Shown: positions 12,002-24,088 of the stretch, piece after piece
Numbering within the stretch: position 1 is the stretch's first letter
Layout of the letters: every line of letters begins with the position of its first letter
Origin: Ceratobasidium sp. AG-K
Taxonomy: Eukaryota; Basidiomycota; Agaricomycetes; Cantharellales; Ceratobasidiaceae
DNA length: 64,000 nucleotides
NCBI GenBank assembly: GCA_037039685.1
Contig: JAWNGF010000004.1
Coordinates: forward strand, 62,001-126,000
Direction of reading: 5' to 3'
The notes under the pieces: model-generated
Seen by the model: the letters and a program-made list of their open reading frames with translations, nothing else
Databases searched by the model: none
Told to the model about the DNA's origin: nothing
Made by a program: the position numbers and the translations under genes

Positions 12002-13427
12002 TCTTACGCCGGAACACCAGCGCCAGGTACCGCGTCAACTGCAGAAGTGAATGACATTGGGCTTTTACGTGGTCGACGACAAGTGCCTGGTTCTCCACAT
12101 AACGTTGTCCCAGTTTCCGTAAACTATGGGAATTGTTACTTAGCAGAGGTTTGAGCGGGAAACAAGGACGTCTTACTCGTATGTCATGATGCTGCACCAA
12201 AGTAAGGTGAGAATAGATATTCAGATGAAGAAGAGTGACAACGTACTTTAACCACATTCGAAATACTGGGCGATAGTCTATGGGGAGCATTAATGGGGTT
12301 AATTGTGTGAGGCAAAATCAGCGGAAGAACCAACCTAAGGTGACGAAATATCCAATATGTGTAGGTTCCCGCGGGTGCAGGCCACGTGGGGTCAGACTGA
12401 GCTCTGGTTGTACGAGATGACCGCGGCGGAGGCTTCGAGAGGAGGCGAAGCTTCAACGCATCCTCCTACGCCCCTTACCATACCAATTAACAAGGTAAAC
12501 TTATCATCGTTCATTGACCATCCTCCAACTGAGAATGATGTCTTGCAGTTCGGGTTGAGCTTGTGTACCCATCGGTTCATACGCAGCGATAGGTCCTCGT
12601 CGTCATACTCGTGAGGGATAATTGAGTAATCTGATGGAGAGAAATTAACTAGTGAGATCGGTAACTGGATGGAAGTACTGACTCTCGGCCATGAACACGA
12701 ATGCTGCTCTCGTGGGTTAGTGGAATTTCCCAATAGAAAGCTAAGACTTACCATAGTTGATATGCGTATACAAGTGAGGGTTGATATGTTCAGGTAGCTA
12801 CCAATATGTCATTATTTCAATCCCGAAAACTAAATCAAAAACAAACTCACGAACTGCGAATCGTTCTTGCATCCCGGGATGGAGGGATCAAGACCGCGGT
12901 ACTGAGCCCAGTTCGAGAAGTACGCCACTAGTCGTCTATGTGTATATAAGATCTCCTGAATCCAAGTCCAATGTATCCGGCACTTACTTGTCGTTGAAGG
13001 TCCCCGCGGGTGGTTTGAACAGCTTCGACGTGTCGATAGTCGGCGCCTTGGGGCCGGCAGGCGGAGGCGGTGGGCCATCGTTGATCTAGACACACGAAGG
13101 CTATGAGAAGCGAGAAACATAGGCCATACTTTCGCTTACGCAACGACTTTGGCAACGCTTCGATGTGAGACAAAAGTCGCTCGTGGTTCCGCAATATCCA
13201 AACTGGCTGCAGCACTGTCAAGGGGTGAGGTCCCATAACAGTCGATCAGTAAGACGCGACTCACCTGCTTGTCAGGGCAGAGGGCGCCTTTGGCCTGAGA
13301 GCCGCACGACGCTAGAAAAATATTAGAGTTGCTGGTGGTGTCGCAAAGTCGTGGAGTACGCACTTCCTTGAGCAGCGGCAAGCGGCAAAAGCAACAGTAG
13401 AGACGAGATCACCCGCAATAGTCTCAT
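12002..13427 (-). pseudogene. CBM18-GH18 chitinase-like gene, partial and lacking the catalytic motif
   Basis: The start at 13427 opens with a signal peptide (MRLLRVISS, a leucine run, LAAAQ). After short introns comes a hevein-type chitin-binding CBM18 domain (CPDKQCCSQFGYCG, then SDFC and two further Cys), a proline-rich linker, and GH18 strands: VAYFSNWAQYR, PEHINPHLYTHINYA, and KTSFSVGGWSMND, the conserved SxGG motif. Further down are PAGTYTYWIF and MTYDLYGNWDNVM, typical of the later GH18 barrel. The DxxDxDxE catalytic motif expected between SxGG and these segments was not found in any frame, and only about 150 bp lie between them. The gene also runs into the assembly gap. It resembles the large fungal CBM18/LysM-GH18 chitinases, which act outside the cell on chitin. 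It is probably inactive or misassembled. Confidence 0.75.
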
Positions 13428-13704
13428 GGCTGAAAGAGGGGCACTTGGACAAGGCAATTCGATTCGGATACATTATAGTGGACTTTGAGAGACCGGCTCG
13501 TGGTGGTCGAAATGATGAGGGTTCCGGGGTCCTCCTTGGCGATCAACCGGTGATGGGAAGCGAAAGTGATGTTCACGTGGCAATCAGAACCGGCCATATC
13601 GGGCGTTAGCCGACCTCAGATCGCGGGTTCGCCGGTAATGTCATGGGCGCTGAAGCTTGAATATTAGTTCTGGAGGAGAGACCGTCCTCCGTCCAACGAT
13701 CGAT
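13428..13704. promoter_or_regulatory. Bidirectional promoter between chitinase-like and LysM genes
   Basis: The two start codons, at 13427 (minus) and 13705 (plus), point away from each other with 277 bp between them, so both promoters must lie here or overlap. No canonical TATA box was identified with certainty. Shared control is an inference from the geometry and from both products having chitin-binding modules. Confidence 0.6.
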
Positions 13705-16700
13705 ATGCTACTCTGGGCTGTCGCTGTACTGGCCTTTGCCCTCTGTAAGTTGGGGTTCCACCTTGTTGGCCTTGATCTGAACCAATTGTAGCGGCCGACG
13801 CGGCTTGCACGAAAACCTATGCGGTAGGTCGTGTCCTAATTTATCTTAACCTATTTCTAACCGTGAAATTGCATCTCAAGGTCGCGAGCGGTGATACCTG
13901 TCTTTCGATCCCTCAGAAGAACAGTATCAGCTCGTACCAACTCACCAAACTTAACCCTACACTGAACTGCAATGCTCTGAGTGTCGGCCAATCCCTTTGT
14001 GTTGTTGGTACGTGAGAAGTATCATCCAAATAACTTCAACTAACGCCACAACCAGATTCAACATATAATTGCCAGGTATGATTTTTGACTTGGGTCAACA
14101 CCATTGTTCAACGTGATCCACAGCCGATCTACACCGTCAAATCAGGAGATGGATGCTGGGCCATCGCCAACTCGTATGGCATCACAACTGATCAACTTAG
14201 TACGTGACTTGGGGAACCGCGCAAGCTCCTCCTAACGACATTTGTATAGTCGCCAACAACCCTCAACTCGGAACCGCATGTGCTATCCAGGTATGTTTGA
14301 GCCTCATGCAGTAGTTAATATTTTATCCATCCCATCCACCACAGCCCGGCCAAAATCTCTGTGTAGCAGGTGGAACAACTACGAAGCCCGCAACGAGTAA
14401 GTCCCTGCTTCGAGTATCTCATTACAAAGGTCTAATACGGGGATGAAGCGACGACAAGCTCGGCTGCTCCTACCGGTACACAAAACTTCTATATCTAATT
14501 TTTGTATCAGAAATTCACCCGAGTAATAGGCACGGTAGCTTGCACAAAGTCTTACACGGTCAAATCCGGTGACAAGTACGTCTCTCGCCTGGTGTTTTTC
14601 GGTCTCGCTCAACCATCTTCTTTGGGCAATTAGCTGCAACGCTATCGCCGTCGCCAACGGTATCTCGAACTACCAGCTTACCTACCTGAACCCGAGCATG
14701 AACTGCAACGCCCTCTCGATCGGACAAGTCTTGTGTCTCAGCGGCGCATCGTACAACTGCCAGGCAAGTCTTGAACGTGACTCGACGCGACTCGAGTCTG
14801 AACCTTGCTTGTGCTCTTGTCCAGCCCGTATACACGGTCAAGTCAGGCGATACTTGCTACGCCATCGCTACCGCCAATTCGATCACCACTGATCAACTGA
14901 TCGCCAATAACCCAAATGTCGGCTCGAATTGTGCATTGGGGGTAGGAATGAGTTTGTGTATCAAGGGCGGAGGTAGTACGTAATCATCGAAATTTGATCC
15001 AAGACCCTTGAGAACTGACGAAGTTTATAGCCACAACAAGTGTAATTAGTACCACTACCTCAGCAGGTAACTTCTCTCTCTCCTTGTCGACCCGACATTG
15101 ACATATTGGATATCTAGCTGTCCCGACGTCGACGGCCTGTACCCGTCTCACAACGATCCAGTCCGGTGAAACGTGCGACACGATCGGTGCTAGGTCAGGA
15201 ATCTCTAGGTACTGGCTCGGAATCGTGCGTCTTTCGAATCTGGCAAATTTTCGAGAACTGACCGGACTTGTAATAACAGTTGAATCCCACCATCAACTCG
15301 GCATGCTCGAATATCATAAGCGGTCAGGCCGTATGTGTTGATTCGCCAAAACACAACTGCAGTTCCGTATATCAAGTGGGTCAAAACCGGATATTTTGTG
15401 CTGGTACACGTGCTGACTATGCGGGCGGTGGTTTCTAGATTACTGGACTGGAGGGTGGTTGTCAAAAAATTGCCGATACTCTGAAGGTTTCACTCTCTAA
15501 CTTGTTGGCCCTCAACCCGAACGTGAACGCCCAGTGTTCGAACATCTATGCCAAAGTACGTACTAAAATCCTTAGCTTTTGAATGTATGGCTTATGTAAT
15601 ACAATGGCTCGTAGGAGGTCATTTGTACTGCCCCAAGATTGACTGGAACCCCAACAACATCATGTACGAGGCGCTATACGGTATGTTTCGCGACCTGCAT
15701 AACCATCCTTCAACACTGACGTATATGCTTAGGTCGTCCCGGGAGATACCTGTCAAAGTAGGGTCACGATATTGTCTTGCTTGACTGAAGCTGACCACCC
15801 GGATTCTAGATATCGCAGCCAAAAACTCGCTCACAAGCACCCAGCTGACGAGCTTGAACCCCGGTCTAAACTGCAACGCTTTGACTGTCGGTGCTTCACT
15901 GTGTTCATATAGCCCCTACATTTCGATCTGCCCAAAGCTTATCCAAGTCGTTCAAGGGGACACATGCTGTGAGCCGCAAAATCCGTCCCATCCCCCGCGA
16001 TCCTTGGCAGCCTACTAATCACACGCCAGATGACCTCGCTACCAAGGTCACCATGTCTCTCGACGAGTGGAAGTTAATTAACCAAGGAATTAACTGCGAT
16101 GCTCTGCAGCTCTCATCCTTGGTTTGCTCCGCCCAAGGCAACTCCACGCTTCCCGAAGCGCCAAGCGGAGCCAACCCCACGGCCTGTAAGCGGTGTCTGA
16201 TATGCCCAGCTACATGTGCTAATATTGGTAAAATCTTCAGTGCCGCTATGTGGAGCGTATGACAAAAAACAGAAATGCTGCACGATGTACTCCGTTGCAG
16301 CAGATCTGTTTAGCTCACCACTCTGCCAGAGAGCAAACGTGAGTTCCTCCGTTATATTGACACGTTGAAAGCCGCTTAACAATGTCGATCATATAGGGGT
16401 GTCAGGAGAATTGTATTGGTGATAGTGGGGTCGTCAAGCCCACCACGTCCGCCACGCCAACGGTAGGTACTCGACTGTCTGCGCCAGTTGACATGTCTGA
16501 CAAATCATCGATATAGTGGACGATCACTCCTATATCCCCACCAACTGCCGTCCCACCCCCATGCCAGAATTGCACCTCGACAGAGTGCTGCTCTATCCTC
16601 GGAGTTTGTGAAGCCTCTAGTTCGTGGTATTGCAAGTCCGTTAATGGCTGCACCCGAAACTGTAATACGGTAAGTCATGGTATTGGTTTCGATCATGCAG

Positions 16701-17197
16701 GCACATTGTGTTGATCAGCGTATATATGTATAGTTTAACAACACGGGCCGTGCCGAGTTCCCGCCTAGTTATTACGATCCACCACAGTACAGTTTCCCGA
16801 GCGGGAACTTTAGTGCATGGGGTGGGAACCCGTGTGGCTCTTGCAACCGGACAAACTCACTCGCCGTGTAAGTATTATTGATCCTCGTTACTATGTTCAT
16901 ATTGACCATGGAGGATTAAATAGATCACCATCCGGCAAGTACTGTTGCGCATACGGATCTCAATGTGTTCCTCAGGTACGGTGTATACTGTCTAGATATA
17001 GTATGGTTCAGTTTCTGATGGCAATGTTCTAGGAGTTCCAAAGTTGCAACGTAAAGAATGGATGCCTATACAACTGCATCTCTGTCCAATTGGACCCAAG
17101 TCAAGAGCTTGCCTGTGATATGTTCGGAAAGTGCGACTACAAGACCGTAACGCTCCTCCAGCCTTATGCCACACCTGCCGCTACCAAGTCAGGTTAG
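13705..17197 (+). CDS. Secreted multi-LysM, cysteine-rich chitin-binding protein
   Basis: The start at 13705 gives a signal peptide (MLLWAVAVLAFAL). About twenty exons split by introns of roughly 45-70 nt give around eight LysM modules. Examples are YAVASGDTCLSI...LNPTLNCNALSVG, YTVKSGDGCWAIA...NNPQL, YTVKSGDNCNAIA, YTVKSGDTCYAIA, a TIQSGETC module, a degenerate GLEGGCQKIA module, YTVVPGDTCQS, and VVQGDTCYDLA. Introns often interrupt the modules. The C-terminal third has three cysteine-rich segments, one with CTSTECCSILGVC resembling a divergent CBM18, and a serine/proline linker. The stop is TAG at 17195. LysM modules bind chitin oligosaccharides, and fungal secreted versions can shield hyphae or mask chitin from hosts. 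No catalytic domain is visible. Exon borders were set by eye, and one near 16870-16920 is uncertain. Confidence 0.8.
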
Positions 17198-19735
17198 AGT
17201 GTCCGGCGCGGTACAAGTCAGCGATATTTGGCTTTCGGTCTGTTTCCACTGTGAATAGGAGGTTACAATTAGTATTCAGTTTGAATTCGAATTACGTTGA
17301 ACAAGTTACACGCATGTCGCACCAGTGTGATGAAAGCACTGAACCACTCAGCAAATATTCCCAAATGCGATCAGCTCCTTGCGCGATCCATAATAGCCGC
17401 AAAACCCACATACAACATAGACCTAAACTTCAACGTGACACATACCTATCCGGCTTCACCATGCATATAACGACATCATCGATTAATTGCGACTCTCGGA
17501 TCGCCTAAGCCCGTTCTCGAGCGTTTTGTGATATATCTGTTGGATATTTATGGAGCACAGGTCCATGGGCATTTTTGAGGAGATATATTTAGTTTGTGCA
17601 TTCGTGCATAGCTCTTGAACCACGCACAATATCAATGATACAATCTGAAGGTTTTTATCCGGAAATCTGTTGCTCGTCTAAGTTTCATTTGGATGCACTT
17701 CAGGCCTTGGCGCCCAATAGGAGGTAGACCGTGTTCCCGTTTCTAGATAAAGGCAAGGCCTGGGAGCCCTGAGAAACTGGCACTGGTAGTTGATGACAGG
17801 TGGATAGTGAGAGAAATAAGGTGGAAAAGGAAGACGGATAGAATAACGTGGTATAGTGCTAGGCTTTGGATAAAGTCCAGTCTGCATTCCATGGGCTCAA
17901 TTTCCCAGTTCAGGACCGGGCAACGTTATAGGTTCACTAAGTTCACAGGTCGGCGATTTCAGCACACCTAAATATTGATTAGATAGGTTTGAGACACTGA
18001 GAAGCTCGCGTTTTGCTTCATGGGTCTCACTGAGCTTATGCAGAGTGTTTGGACCGCAAGCGTCTTACAGAGATGCGCATATAGTTACATATTGTGCATT
18101 TACCACAGGATGCAGATGAAACGAGGTTGATTTTTACCGGATTAGCCCAGGCACAGTCTCTCTGAACAATAAGTATACAGTACATCGCTTACAACTTCTT
18201 ACCATCTCAACGCCTCAACGCCCCGGACGGCCCAGTCACAATCTTTAAGCTACTTGGGATAAAACGTGTACTGTTGGCTGTACCTCAAATCGAACACAAG
18301 AATTTGGCGGCTTCACGCGTGAAGAGCCCCCACCGCTAGACCGCGAGCATGTGAGTAGCTTTTCCGAGGCATTATCTTGTAACGGTATGCGTAACGAAAC
18401 GATTAGCTAACCTGTATGCGCATCGGCGCCTCAGGCGCCACGCGTGACCCGTCTTTTTTTCAAAAGGAAAAAATAAATACATTAATTTTACGAACTAACG
18501 CTTGAAACGTCTCGCTTGTGTATGTGCATGTATACAATCGGGCTACCTTATATGCCCTGATCCCCCGGTTCTAGCCCCTGTGTTCGATATTACTACTATA
18601 AACTGTGTGTTACGACTTGTTATACAACCACGGCGACTACGGGAAGCTCCTGTGGGACGTATACCTAACTGGTCTCTGCCAAGGTATCAAATTTTTGCTT
18701 CAGTTGACCAGGTGCGTGAACTACGTCAAGCTCCGTGCCGTGAATCCTTACCCTGAGTTGGATACATACAGTGAGTTGCCTGCGCGGACGCACATTGCAA
18801 GGCGACTGGAAGATGAAGCAAAGTGAACGAGAGATGCTGGGAGGAAATAACTGGGAAAGGATGCCCCGTCCAGGTGGTAGCGTTGGCGGAAAGATTAGTG
18901 GGCTTTAGCGGTATTTCTTTTCAGACGATATTGTAAAAATAGTGTTTTTTCTTACCTTGTCCTCGCCAACTAGGTTATACAAATTTTAGTTGTGGAGACC
19001 TGTAGTACTCTCGATCGCGAGTCGCTAACCGCCTAGCTGGGAATGCAAGGACTGTTTGATTTACGTCCAGAAACACCCGACCAACGTCCAATGGTGAGTC
19101 AATTGATCTCAGGTGGGCAGATCCTCAAAGCGGCAGCTCCGTTCATCAGGCCCGTCCACCTGGGATTTCTTAGATCTTACACGTTGGCGGTATGAAAACA
19201 CCCGTTTGGCGCCTGACCATTGTTCTACGATTCTTCTGGTAGCCTGCAGCGTGAAAGACGCAAATCCGCATCAAAATTTGGATCATCGGGTCCGTGTTCT
19301 CAGAAACCAATCGATCTTGACCAATAGACTAGTGCGAGGCAAGTTATATTAATCTACCTGAGACTCTTGTGCATGTTCCGAGAAGTGGCTGAGCCATAGC
19401 CGATTGATTCTTTGCCTGCCCGCCCGCTGCAAGTGCCGCAGCTAGATCAGGGTTATGAATATCAAGTAAATGGCAAACTTTAACCTTCCTATCTATTCGC
19501 ACATGTGTTTAATGATAGCGAGAGTGATCCAAAGGGTAGCCGCGAAGCGCCACCGGATGTAGACAGTATTCGGCTGCAACACATGTGCGTATATGCTCAG
19601 TTTAGGATAGAAGCAGCATTCTCAGTTGGCTGGCGCTGAGGAGTTGACGGCGCCCTCTATAAACACAGACGTTGGCCCAGCTCACAGACATATTGATTGA
19701 CCTCCTCCTGTTTTTCAACTCGCTACTTTACCCAA
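17198..19735. other. Intergenic stretch, nothing recognised
   Basis: Two overlapping short plus-strand frames at 18502-18826 and one at 19113-19352 were examined and show no domain. A palindromic doublet GGCGCC-TCA-GGCGCC lies near 18427. The rest is unremarkable. Upstream elements of the next gene (start 19736) presumably lie at the right end. Confidence 0.5.
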
Positions 19736-20749
19736 ATGATTCAAGTCGCACCCCCTGAAGTACAGTCACAGCTTAACTTTTTTGATACCCTATGGGAAGA
19801 ATCAGGTAACTACCACTGGACAATCGAGAACCAGACGACCAGGCCGCCAAATCTTACTGCGCCTGATACGCATGGCGTCGCGATCCGCGACCTGAGGGGT
19901 TATTCCGCCGACCAGCTGGATTACCTCGGGCTCGATTTCGAGCGTGCAGGATTCCATGTTGAGCATGGATGGGGTGCTGGAGGAGAGGTTCTGGCGAATG
20001 CTTGGGCCAACCAGGCCTGGAAAGACGACAAATGGATTCAAGACGTGTACTATCCCTACATAATCGAGTAAGTCTCTCCTTAACAAAAAGCGTTGGCTCA
20101 CAATCACTAGCCTTGTCAAAAAAACACTATTTCCTAGCGCCAAGGTAGTCGTATTTGATCATACCGTTCGTCAACGTGCCAAACTGGACGCAGGCCAAGT
20201 TCCTCCAGCCGAAGTGAGCTCTCAGAATACAATAAATCTGATCCGTGCTTATTCGCCTTAGCAAACTCACATCGACCAGACCGGCTGGGCGGCGCTCGAG
20301 CGAATTCGGATGCACCAAGGGCAAGAAGCATGCGATCGTGTGCAAACCGGCCAAGCACGTGCCATCATCTGTAACGTGTGGCGTCCCTTGATCGGCCCTC
20401 TCCTCGACCGCCCGCTGGCGATTGCCGACCGCCGGACGATCCTGGACGAACGAGATCTGGCCATGACTCTTCCCGCTCCTCCAGGGTGTCGTACCGGCGA
20501 GTCGCAAATGGTGCGGTACCACCCGGACCAGGAGTGGTACTACGTATCCAACATGCAGCCAGACGAGTGTCTGTTTTTGAAGATTTTTGACAGCAAGACC
20601 GGGGTTGGCTCTCCTCATTCGGTGAGATCCTCCGACCATGTGGTGTACAAACCTAACGCGGACCCAAGGCTTTCTATGATTCGAGCGCTCCGGCAGATGC
20701 GCCCCCTCGTTGGAGCATTGAAGTGCGTACTGTCATTCTTGTAGAGTGA
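19736..20749 (+). CDS. CmcJ/AsaB/GA4-desaturase-family oxygenase-like protein
   Basis: Four exons (19736-20067, 20111-20213, 20262-20621, 20669-20749) join in frame to 291 codons plus TGA. Characteristic segments are an N-terminal part with GVAIRDLRGY, a VVVFDHTVRQR strand, HIDQTGW, NVWRPLIGPLLDRPLAI, and the C-terminal signature RYHPDQEWYYVSNMQPDE...IFDS, with PADAPPRWSIEVR at the end. This pattern and the length fit the fungal family that includes cephalosporin 7-alpha-methoxylase CmcJ-like and aspirochlorine AsaB-like proteins. These are putative non-haem iron/2-oxoglutarate-type hydroxylases or desaturases of secondary metabolism. The start ATG at 19736 is preferred because the frame upstream has no other ATG. 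No backbone synthase is nearby, so the substrate is unknown. Confidence 0.8.
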
Positions 20750-21541
20750 TGCGTTGTAGGGTTGGTTGGACGAGTTTGTTACCCAAGTCCACATTTGTGA
20801 AATATATGAATGAATAAAGTGTCGATTCTCACAGTCAAAAACACCCCACCTAAAATTAGGTGACGGGTGCAGGTGCAGATTGGGTGCTGCGAGCTGGGTG
20901 CGGGTCGAGTCACCCTTCTGGCACGTTACTCATGTAAAAGGAAGCATGTAGTGGCAGTTTCTCCGGCAGGACCATTGCAATATTTTTCATACAGTGTCTC
21001 CTTTGTTTGTGGGCTTGTTACTGTGCTGCCATGCCTTGTGTGGGATAGCCCAGTTGGACAAGCAAATATAGCTACATGTATATCTCATTCAGAAAGACTT
21101 ACACTCTGGCAATGCTTGTTCGTACTCTGAATATGACTGATTGTATGACCACACTCGCTGAGCCCGGACCACATCTCCCAAAGCTTCCCATCAGACACCA
21201 CCTCTCCCGATCAAAACACCGCTCTTCCCGATCAAACCGCCACATCTCCCGAGCACTCTCAGAGTCTACGAAGCCCTTTGGAGTGCTTGTGCGCTCCGGA
21301 GGACAAACCCATTTTGCTGACATAGACACAAAAAACTAATTTATACGCGCACTACACATACATCCACAACTTCGTCGTTTAATCTCCTCTCAGGCTCAAT
21401 TCACCCGGATATTTACCCCGTCCCGCAACCACTCACATCGCACGAGGGCAGATCGGCTCACCGGCCGAGTGGCACACGCCACCTCACAACAGTCACGTGC
21501 CGCTGACTCATCACGCTGCGTCTTCTCCCAACCACGACAAC
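20750..21541. other. Intergenic stretch with low-complexity repeats
   Basis: The stretch carries a guanine-rich run near 20865-20910 and a loosely repeated unit near 21175-21260 built on 'ctcccgatcaaa' and 'ccacatctcccga'. No coding domain was found. The promoter and 5' UTR of the RBM25-like gene should lie at its right end. Confidence 0.5.
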
Positions 21542-23698
21542 ATGATGCACGGCACACCAAACCGAATGGGCCTAGGTCTCCGCCCGACAATGCCAACATA
21601 CCAACAGCCAATGCCAGTTCAAGGTGGACCGATGCTCAAAGCGACGACTCTGTTTGTTGGATCCATCTCGCCTGGGATCTCGGATGGATTTTTAACTTCG
21701 TTGTTTGCCGTGAGCCACACACTTTATTTTATCGATTGGTGCTAATGGGTGGGTGGTAGGCGTGTGGACCGTTGAGGAGTTTTAAACGCCTACAAACTCC
21801 TCAAGGCAAACCCCAAGCATTCGGATTTGCAGAATTTGAAGAACCGGATGCGGTCTCGCGTGCGCTTCAACTACTCGACGGACGACTGTTGCCGTCGCTC
21901 GAGGGTGGACCGCCCAAGAAGCTTTCGGTGAGTGGAGCGCTGGGAGTGAGATGTGTGCTTATAGGAGCAGGTCAAAGCGGACCAAAAGACGCAGGGGTTT
22001 TTGAAGACGTATGAGGAGCAGAGGGGGCAGAACCCAGTGAGTCCAATTACGATTAATTAATACCAAGCTAATCGTGGGTAGGACGACGAAGTAGCGAAGC
22101 TCACGTCGGAAACGCTGATCGGCTCGCTCATCGCAGCGCTCACCGATCCCTCGGCACTCCCGCAAGACCAAGCGCCGACAAAATCAGACGACGTGATTGT
22201 GCCCCCTCATTTGCAAGATTTACAGGAACAGGATCTACCCGAGGAACAACGCGGACTGGTGTTGAGTGAAATCTCGCTGTTTAGGGAGCGTTCGGCGAGG
22301 AGGGATAAGCCTCCCCAGGTTGTGGCTGCGAGTGCGCCGAGGCAGGCGGGGAGAGGGTGGGGTCAGCAGGATCGGGAGCGTGAGAGGGAACGCGAGCGGG
22401 AAAAGGAACGCGAGCGGGAGAGGTTGAACGAAAAGGCGGGAGAGAGTCACGGGTTGGCCAATAAGCCGGTTGGGTTTGTCCAGGCCAAGGACGAGACCAA
22501 GCCAGCTGAACCGGAAAAGACGGACGAGGAGAGGGAAAAGGAGCGGTTGGAAGCGCGGCGGAGGGAAGAGGACAATTCGTTCCGTGATGTGAGTCGTTGG
22601 CGCTTGGTTGGACTTGTGACTGACTTGTCATAGCGTGAACGCCGGTATGAACCCCGCGAGCGTCAACGGATCGCGGCGATTGAACGAGCGATGCAGCGTG
22701 AACGCGGACTTGCGCGTGCCGAGGAAAAGGACCGACAGGAGCTCAAGCAGCGTCTGGCCGAGTGGGACGACGACGCGAGTGATGAGCCATTCTACGTTGA
22801 CCGGTGCGTCTCCTCATCACTCATCAACATCACCCACTAACATTCAGCGATACAGAGCCCGCTGGCGCTCCACCCGCGCACGCTTCCTCGCAACCGAAAC
22901 ATCCGCCGACGACGCCTCGCGCGCCCTCGAAGCGCGCCAAGCCGAACACCTCCGCCTCGAATCCGAAGCATTCCTCGCGCGCCAGATGGACGAAATGCGT
23001 GCCCTGGCCGATGAACAGCGCAAGGCCGGACTCCTGCTCGACGACGGCGCCCCCGTCCGACTCGCAATCTCCGCATTCGAGAAGCCCCCGGTGGAAGAAA
23101 AGAAAGAGGAACCCAAGATGGAAAAGAAGCTCGTGTTTGGGGCGGAAGAGGAAGAAGAGTCGGCGGGGAGGAGGAGACGCGGGCAGTTGGTCAAGTTGGA
23201 TTTCGAGGCTGCTGAGCGGGAGAGGATTATTGAGCGGTTGAACAAGGCCAAGGGTGCTGTGCCCAAGGATCAGGCTGCGTTGTGGAAGTTCAAGGTCAAG
23301 TGGGATGCGTTGGGCGAGGTGAGTCTCCATGACATTTGTTGGGGTGGGGGCTGACTTGTGCGCAGACGACGATCCAGCGCAAGATTATCCCGCTCGCGAA
23401 GAAAAAGCTCGAAGAGTACCTTGGGGAGCTGGACGACGACGATATGGTCGTGTTCATCGCAGACCACGTCCGTGCGCGGAAAGACCCCGCCGAGTTGGTC
23501 GAGTCGCTCGAACCGGTGCGTCCCCAACTACCCGATTGATGTAGGCTAACCCTGGTGTAGGTCTTGGTGGAAGAAGCGACGGATCTGGTCGTGGCACTGT
23601 GGCGCCAAGTGGCATTCGAGAGCGCCGCGTATGGCGATGGGCTCGAGACGGGCAAGAACTTTGTGGACCAGGAGGAGCCGATGATTGTCCCCGAGTGA
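21542..23698 (+). CDS. RBM25: RBM25-like splicing factor (RRM, RE/RD-rich region, PWI domain)
   Basis: Exons starting at 21542, 21760, 21971, 22082, 22634 and 22856, with two more after 23320, join in frame to a TGA at 23696. The N-terminal RRM shows RNP2 (TTLFVGSIS) in exon 1 and RNP1-like QAFGFAEF in exon 2. Then come an acidic-basic region with RERERERE repeats, a charged helical segment, and a C-terminal PWI fold (TIQRKIIPLAKKKLEEYLG, ADHV, PAELVESLEP, VEEATDLVVALWRQVAFE). This is the domain order of RBM25 (Snu71 in yeast), a U1 snRNP-associated nuclear factor in 5' splice-site choice and alternative splicing. Orthology rests on architecture only. The gene converges with YKT6 downstream. 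Confidence 0.85.
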
Positions 23699-24088
23699 GT
23701 GTTCTCGTTCACAGGGCATCCAACCATGGGGAATTCGACTGGAGTGGGGATCGACAGTGTGTAATGGGAATTCGAGTGCAATGGGGGGTCCGAAAAGTCG
23801 ATATGGAAAAGCGCCGTGGTGCGTGCTCAGTCTCGTGTGGTGTATTTGATCTCAGTCCTAGCCCGAAGTTGGTGTATTTATGTCTGGCTTGTTTCTAATG
23901 TGAGTAAACGTGATTTGCTTTACAGTGCGTGAGCGGGTGGCAAGGTGAGTGCACAGAGACATGTCGCATTCGAGATAGAGTATTCGTGGGTATTTGAGGG
24001 CTTGGCCAGGCAAGTGATCGTATGTAAATTGGTATAACGAGCATGGATTGAACACGGTCTATCATTACATGGTTCATAATGTGAATCA
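23699..24088. other. Convergent intergenic region
   Basis: This is the space between the stop codons of the plus-strand RBM25-like gene and the minus-strand YKT6 gene. It should hold both 3' UTRs and poly(A) sites. No other feature was seen. Confidence 0.6.

Noticed and set aside
18420..18445. Palindromic GGCGCC pair
   Set aside because: A short palindrome in intergenic DNA with no neighbouring gene start or known binding pattern.
18502..18826. Overlapping plus-strand frames of 84 and 73 codons
   Set aside because: No domain, no intron structure linking them to anything, and lengths expected by chance.
21170..21270. Repeated ctcccgatcaaa units considered as a CRISPR-like array
   Set aside because: The repeats are short and irregular, have no constant spacers and lie in a eukaryotic genome. 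They are low-complexity DNA.
22804..23330. Long frames of 145 and 166 codons on both strands
   Set aside because: They are shadows of the RBM25-like exons in G+C-rich coding sequence.
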